From Bacteroidaceae bacterium (GTDB taxonomy: Bacteria; Bacteroidota; Bacteroidia; Bacteroidales; Bacteroidaceae), in assembly GCA_017520935.1 (NCBI GenBank), contig JAFXEF010000057.1, positions 28,054 through 92,053 on the forward strand: DNA of 64,000 nt. Direction: 5' to 3'. Each line of letters starts with the position of its first letter. Position 1 is the first letter of the stretch. The notes beneath the pieces are model-generated. The model did not search any database. It saw only the letters and a program-made list of their open reading frames with translations, and was not told the origin of the DNA. Shown piece by piece: positions 60,815 through 64,000 of this stretch. The position numbers and the translations under genes were made by a program.

Positions 60815-62104
60815 TTAACGTTTCTTTTGTTCACTTGTGCCGACGGTGAAGATGTGTTTACCGCCTTCATAGCTGTAGCGTACAGTGAGGCCGGTAGCTT
60901 CGCAGATGGCCTTGACGATGGAGAGCCCAAGGCCGTTGGAGTGCTTTTTGTCGTGATGTGCCTTGTAGAAACGGTCGAAGAGGCGGGTGGTGTCGAGTGC
61001 AGCATCATCGCCGGTATTGGCTATGCTGAGGGCATCGTGGGTGATGTAGACATCTATGCAGCCTCCTTCGTGGTTGTGCAGATAGGCATTGCGCAGCAGG
61101 TTGCTCACGAGCGAGCTCATCAGTTCATCGTTGGCACCGAGAACCCATTGCCCTTTCTCGTATAGGTTGGCAGTGATGCCTTTCGATGCATATACCTCGG
61201 ACAGTGTCTCCATTTGCAGGCGTAGCTTGGCATTGATGTCGACCGTGGTATGCCCGATGAATTGATTGTTCTCGATCTTGGAGAGAAAAAGCAGGGTTTT
61301 GTTGAGACGGATGAGCTCGCCCATCGTCTGCTGCATCTTGGCCAATTCTATCATCTGTTGCTCGGTGAGTGTGTCATCCTCCATCATCAGCTCTATGCGG
61401 TTCTGGCAGATGGCCAGTGGTGTCTGCAGTTCGTGCGAGGCATCGCCAATGAAGCGGCGCTCGCGTTCGTAGGCCTCTTCGATGCGGTTGATGCAGGCGT
61501 CGACAGACTTGTTGAGGCGTTGAAACTCCGTCACGTCGGTGTCATTGTGCAGTGGCTGGCGCTTTCCTATCGTATAGTTGTCGAGATGGTCGAGCACGCG
61601 ATAGAGGGGTTGTGTGTGGCGTACAAACACCCAGGCAAACACGCCGATAATCACAAGTAGCATCACTACCAGCAATATGATACCGGCTATAAGGATGGTA
61701 CTGATGACCTCGTTGCGCTCGTACACGGGGGTCATCACGGTGAGTTTCCAGTAATCGTCGTTGGCTCCCTCGAATATGGTATGCATCACGCGAGCGGGTT
61801 CTGCCTCGCGACGCGACTCGATGTATATGTCCTTGAACTCATACTCTACACCACTATCGTGCTGATACTCCACTTCTGATATGGGACGTATGTAATAGGT
61901 ATTGTTGGAGCCTCCTACGCTATCGGCCAGCGTGTCTCCTGCAAGGAAACGGCGGATGATTTGCTCGGAATACACTTCGAGCTGGTCGTCAACTTCGTCA
62001 ATGAGCTCGTCACTAAGAATTACATAAAATATCGCAGCCCAAGCCATGAAGATGAGCAGGAGTGGCAGCATGAGGTTGCGTATGGCGTGTGTGGTGAGTT
62101 TCAT
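60815..62104 (-). CDS. Two-component sensor histidine kinase
   Basis: A 429-residue inner-membrane kinase; start at 62104 (MKLTTHAIRNLMLP) rather than further upstream inside the response regulator gene. Two membrane helices (about 11-30 and 133-161) enclose a ~100-residue periplasmic sensor region of no known fold; a HAMP-like linker, then the H box DASHELQTP with phospho-His224, the N box SNLLRNAYLHN and the G box NGLGLSIVK. It follows its regulator by 23 bases. The stimulus is unknown. Confidence 0.92.
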   Translation of the reverse strand: MKLTTHAIRNLMLPLLLIFMAWAAIFYVILSDELIDEVDDQLEVYSEQIIRRFLAGDTLADSVGGSNNTYYIRPISEVEYQHDSGVEYEFKDIYIESRREAEPARVMHTIFEGANDDYWKLTVMTPVYERNEVISTILIAGIILLVVMLLVIIGVFAWVFVRHTQPLYRVLDHLDNYTIGKRQPLHNDTDVTEFQRLNKSVDACINRIEEAYERERRFIGDASHELQTPLAICQNRIELMMEDDTLTEQQMIELAKMQQTMGELIRLNKTLLFLSKIENNQFIGHTTVDINAKLRLQMETLSEVYASKGITANLYEKGQWVLGANDELMSSLVSNLLRNAYLHNHEGGCIDVYITHDALSIANTGDDAALDTTRLFDRFYKAHHDKKHSNGLGLSIVKAICEATGLTVRYSYEGGKHIFTVGTSEQKKR

Positions 62105-62127
62105 CGGGTCTTGTGTGTCAGGAGTCT

Positions 62128-62805
62128 TTAGTTCTCGATCAATTTGTATCCCATTCCGTATACCGCAACTATCTCGATACTTGCGTTGCATGTAGCGAGG
62201 CGCTTGCGCAAGTTCTTGATTTGGGCATATACGAAATCGTAGTTGTCTACATCGTCAAAGTGGTCGCCCCAGATGGCTTCGGCCAGCATCGTCTTGCTCA
62301 CGAGTCGGGTGGGACGCTGGATGAAGTAGAGCAATGTGTCGAACTCCTTGCGCGAGAGGTCGATCTTCGTGTCGGCTACCCATACATCGAACGTGTGAGG
62401 GTTGACCTTCACGTTACCATACCTGACAAACTGATCGCCCCCTTGGTTTCCCCGACGCATCACGCTCTTGATGCGCGAGAGCAGTTCGGCCAGATGGAAA
62501 GGCTTGGCCAAATAGTCGTCGGCACCGAGGTCGAGACCCTCGACCTTGTCCTCTATGGTGTCGCGCGCCGAAATAATGATAAGGCTGCCCGCCTTCTTCA
62601 TTGCCTTGAGTTCCCGCAGGAGGCTCAGCCCATTGCCATCGGGGAGATTGATGTCGAGCAAGATGCAGTCATACGTGTAATCTGACAGCTTGATGAGTCC
62701 CGTGCGGTAATTGGGAGCCACCTCTACGATATAACGTTCTTGCTCCAGTGCCTTACGCAAGATCTCCTGGAAGGACAGGTCGTCTTCGATGATAAGGATT
62801 TTCAT
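62128..62805 (-). CDS. Response regulator, OmpR/PhoB family
   Basis: A 225-residue DNA-binding regulator. Receiver domain with acidic pair Glu7-Asp8-Asp9, phospho-acceptor Asp51 in LLDINLPDGNG and Lys101 in YLAKPF; C-terminal winged helix (about 130-222) including LSRKEFDTLLYF and DNYDFVYAQIKNLRKRL. It forms a pair with the downstream kinase and lies 46 bases after the lytic transglycosylase gene. Targets unknown. Confidence 0.95.
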   Translation of the reverse strand: MKILIIEDDLSFQEILRKALEQERYIVEVAPNYRTGLIKLSDYTYDCILLDINLPDGNGLSLLRELKAMKKAGSLIIISARDTIEDKVEGLDLGADDYLAKPFHLAELLSRIKSVMRRGNQGGDQFVRYGNVKVNPHTFDVWVADTKIDLSRKEFDTLLYFIQRPTRLVSKTMLAEAIWGDHFDDVDNYDFVYAQIKNLRKRLATCNASIEIVAVYGMGYKLIEN

Positions 62806-62851
62806 GTCAGTTTTGGGGTTCAGAGTTTAGTGGTCGGGGGAGGTAGAGTGA

Positions 62852-63835
62852 CTAATCAATCACCCAAGCGGGATTATGTGCTTTGGTTTTCTGCGGGTCG
62901 TAATACAGAGCCTTGGCATCGGGGATACGTATGCGGTAGGTGCGTCCCGACTTGTTGTTCATCGTATACTCGCGCAACCAGGGATTCTCCTCCTTGAGCT
63001 GAGCCACGGTGACACCGTACTTGCGGGCAAAGGCGGCGAGGTCGTCAATCTGCTGCGTGGTGGTAACAATCTCCTTCGGAGCAATGTAGGGGTACAGCTG
63101 CGAACGCTTGAGCACGAAACCATAGGCCTTAGGATTCTCCAGCACCAGCTTGGCTGTGAGTATGCGGAACATGTAGCGTGAGGTCTCCTCTACAAGCCAA
63201 AGATCCATCGCCTGTGTGGCACCTTGCCGCTCTATCCGGCGTGATATGCCATTCTGCCCGGCATTGTAGCTGGCAGCCACGGTCATCCAGTCACCGTATA
63301 GGTCATACGATTCTTTCAGATACTTGCAAGCCGCACGGGTGGCCTTCTCTATATTGTAACGTTCATCAATATTGGTGTTCACTTCCAGTCCATATTCACG
63401 TCCTGTGGCTTGCATGAATTGCCATAGGCCAGCTGCTCCTGCCGGCGATTTCGCAATGGGGCTGAGATTGCTCTCGATAACCATCAGGTACTTGAGGTCG
63501 TCGGGCACACCGCACTCCTTGAGTATGGGTTCCACAATGGGGAAATATCTGTTTGCCCGCTTTATCATCAGCAACGTTAGCTGGTGTGAGTAGGTGAATG
63601 CGGTAATCTCACGATCCATGCGTTCGCGCAGGTCGGCACGGTCGAGGCGAATGACTTCGCCAGCAAACGTCACCTCGGCAGGAACCTCGGGCACCACGGC
63701 CAGTGCCGCTACCTGGGATTGTGGCAGTTCCTTGTCGGTAAGTTGCTGGTGACCCATGAACAGGGGTACCGATGCACCTATGCCCATCAGTAGGGCAGCA
63801 GTCAACGTCTTCTGCAGTATCTTATTTCTATTCAT
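62852..63835 (-). CDS. Lytic transglycosylase (SLT fold) with C-terminal LysM-like region
   Basis: A 327-residue murein-cleaving enzyme with an uncleaved anchor or signal (MNRNKILQKTLTAALLMGIGAS). The SLT domain (about 105-235) has catalytic Glu121 in VIESNLSP followed by SPAGAAGLWQFM and AASYNAGQ, as in MltD/Slt70. The C-terminal ~60 residues (IDDLAAFARKYGVTVAQLKEENPWL) look like a LysM peptidoglycan-binding module. A TATCTTTG box lies at 63852-63859, 16 bases before the start. It could share a transcript with the two-component genes. Confidence 0.92.
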   Translation of the reverse strand: MNRNKILQKTLTAALLMGIGASVPLFMGHQQLTDKELPQSQVAALAVVPEVPAEVTFAGEVIRLDRADLRERMDREITAFTYSHQLTLLMIKRANRYFPIVEPILKECGVPDDLKYLMVIESNLSPIAKSPAGAAGLWQFMQATGREYGLEVNTNIDERYNIEKATRAACKYLKESYDLYGDWMTVAASYNAGQNGISRRIERQGATQAMDLWLVEETSRYMFRILTAKLVLENPKAYGFVLKRSQLYPYIAPKEIVTTTQQIDDLAAFARKYGVTVAQLKEENPWLREYTMNNKSGRTYRIRIPDAKALYYDPQKTKAHNPAWVID

Positions 63836-63851
63836 CGCTTGCTATTTACCG

Positions 63852-63859
63852 CAAAGATA
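63852..63859 (-). promoter_or_regulatory. -7 box of the lytic transglycosylase promoter
   Basis: Minus-strand TATCTTTG, an exact TAnnTTTG match close to the start codon at 63835. No clear -33 box. The remaining bases to 64000 hold no recognisable feature. Confidence 0.5.
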
Positions 63860-64000
63860 CTAAGAACTCGCGAGAAAAAGGCAGGAAATTGGGAAATAAT
63901 GCAATTCGTTGGTAGATTGTTTAATACGCAACGGGCTTCCGTGGTTGTAATGCGGTCCTGAAAGACCGTATATAGATGAGTTAAGATGTAGATTTGCTAC

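Noticed and set aside
60760..61008. N-terminal extension of the purE frame
   Set aside because: It runs over the 3' end of the kinase gene; PurE proteins start at the [14 protein letters not shown] position and a -7 box precedes it.
1..64000. tRNA, rRNA or prophage genes
   Set aside because: No cloverleaf-like or rRNA sequence, integrase, or phage structural gene could be recognised on either strand.

Overview
The window reads as chromosomal DNA of a Bacteroidales bacterium. Supporting signs are a complete gldK-gldL-gldM-gldN/porP block plus porU and porV of the type IX secretion system (T9SS), several -7 boxes of the Bacteroidota form TAnnTTTG (four with an upstream TTTG-like -33 box), many short Bacteroidales-style lipoprotein signals, and secreted proteins ending in a T9SS type A sorting domain. 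A Prevotellaceae-like host is my guess from the style of the small proteins and the cargo C-termini; there is no rRNA in the window to settle it. I found no tRNA, rRNA, CRISPR array, prophage or intact insertion sequence.

Layout. 1-5608 (minus): housekeeping genes parE-coaD-rpoN, fabG and a partial etfB. 5609-6378: a gap holding a cysteine-rich reading frame that lacks a start codon. 6379-8715 (plus): dusB and a DUF2851 gene. 8788-17389 (minus): porU-porV-ispF-M16 peptidase, i.e. the T9SS sortase and its outer-membrane shuttle followed by two other genes. 17490-19878 (minus): rpsO and an Ig-like lipoprotein. 20034-28315 (plus): an accessory locus built from tandem duplicates: two ECF sigma/membrane-protein pairs, two related small secreted proteins (one with a ricin-type lectin tail) and two thioredoxin-fold lipoproteins. 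28390-32883 (minus): GH3-like enzyme, rnc, acpP, rubrerythrin, radical SAM protein. 32983-42274 (plus): TGS-type nucleoside kinase, S41 peptidase, then porP-gldK-gldL-gldM-gldN. 42349-59778: two giant T9SS cargo genes (minus), each followed by a closely related ~60-codon peptide gene, with an ATPase-nuclease gene (plus) between them. 60256-63835 (minus): purE, a two-component system and a lytic transglycosylase.

The genes make a coherent picture. The porP-gldKLMN motor and core, with PorU and PorV, would export and process the two giant cargo proteins. Cargo 1 (3058 aa) joins a clan GH-D-like glycosidase, a GH95 alpha-L-fucosidase and a metzincin protease. Cargo 2 (1778 aa) joins a serine-type sulfatase to a GH33 sialidase. 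Fucose, sulfate and sialic acid cap mucin O-glycans, and a protease would attack the exposed backbone, so the pair looks like a two-polypeptide mucin-degrading kit (inference).

The most notable observation is the repeated architecture of cargo gene plus downstream micropeptide: the two peptides share 41 of 59 aligned residues although the cargos are unrelated outside the sorting signal. I know of no described role for them. Other leads are a 21-bp palindromic tandem repeat between cargo 1 and the ATPase gene, whose core recurs at the broken 5' end of the zinc-ribbon frame, several MITE-like inverted repeats, and duplication scars around the second sigma factor.
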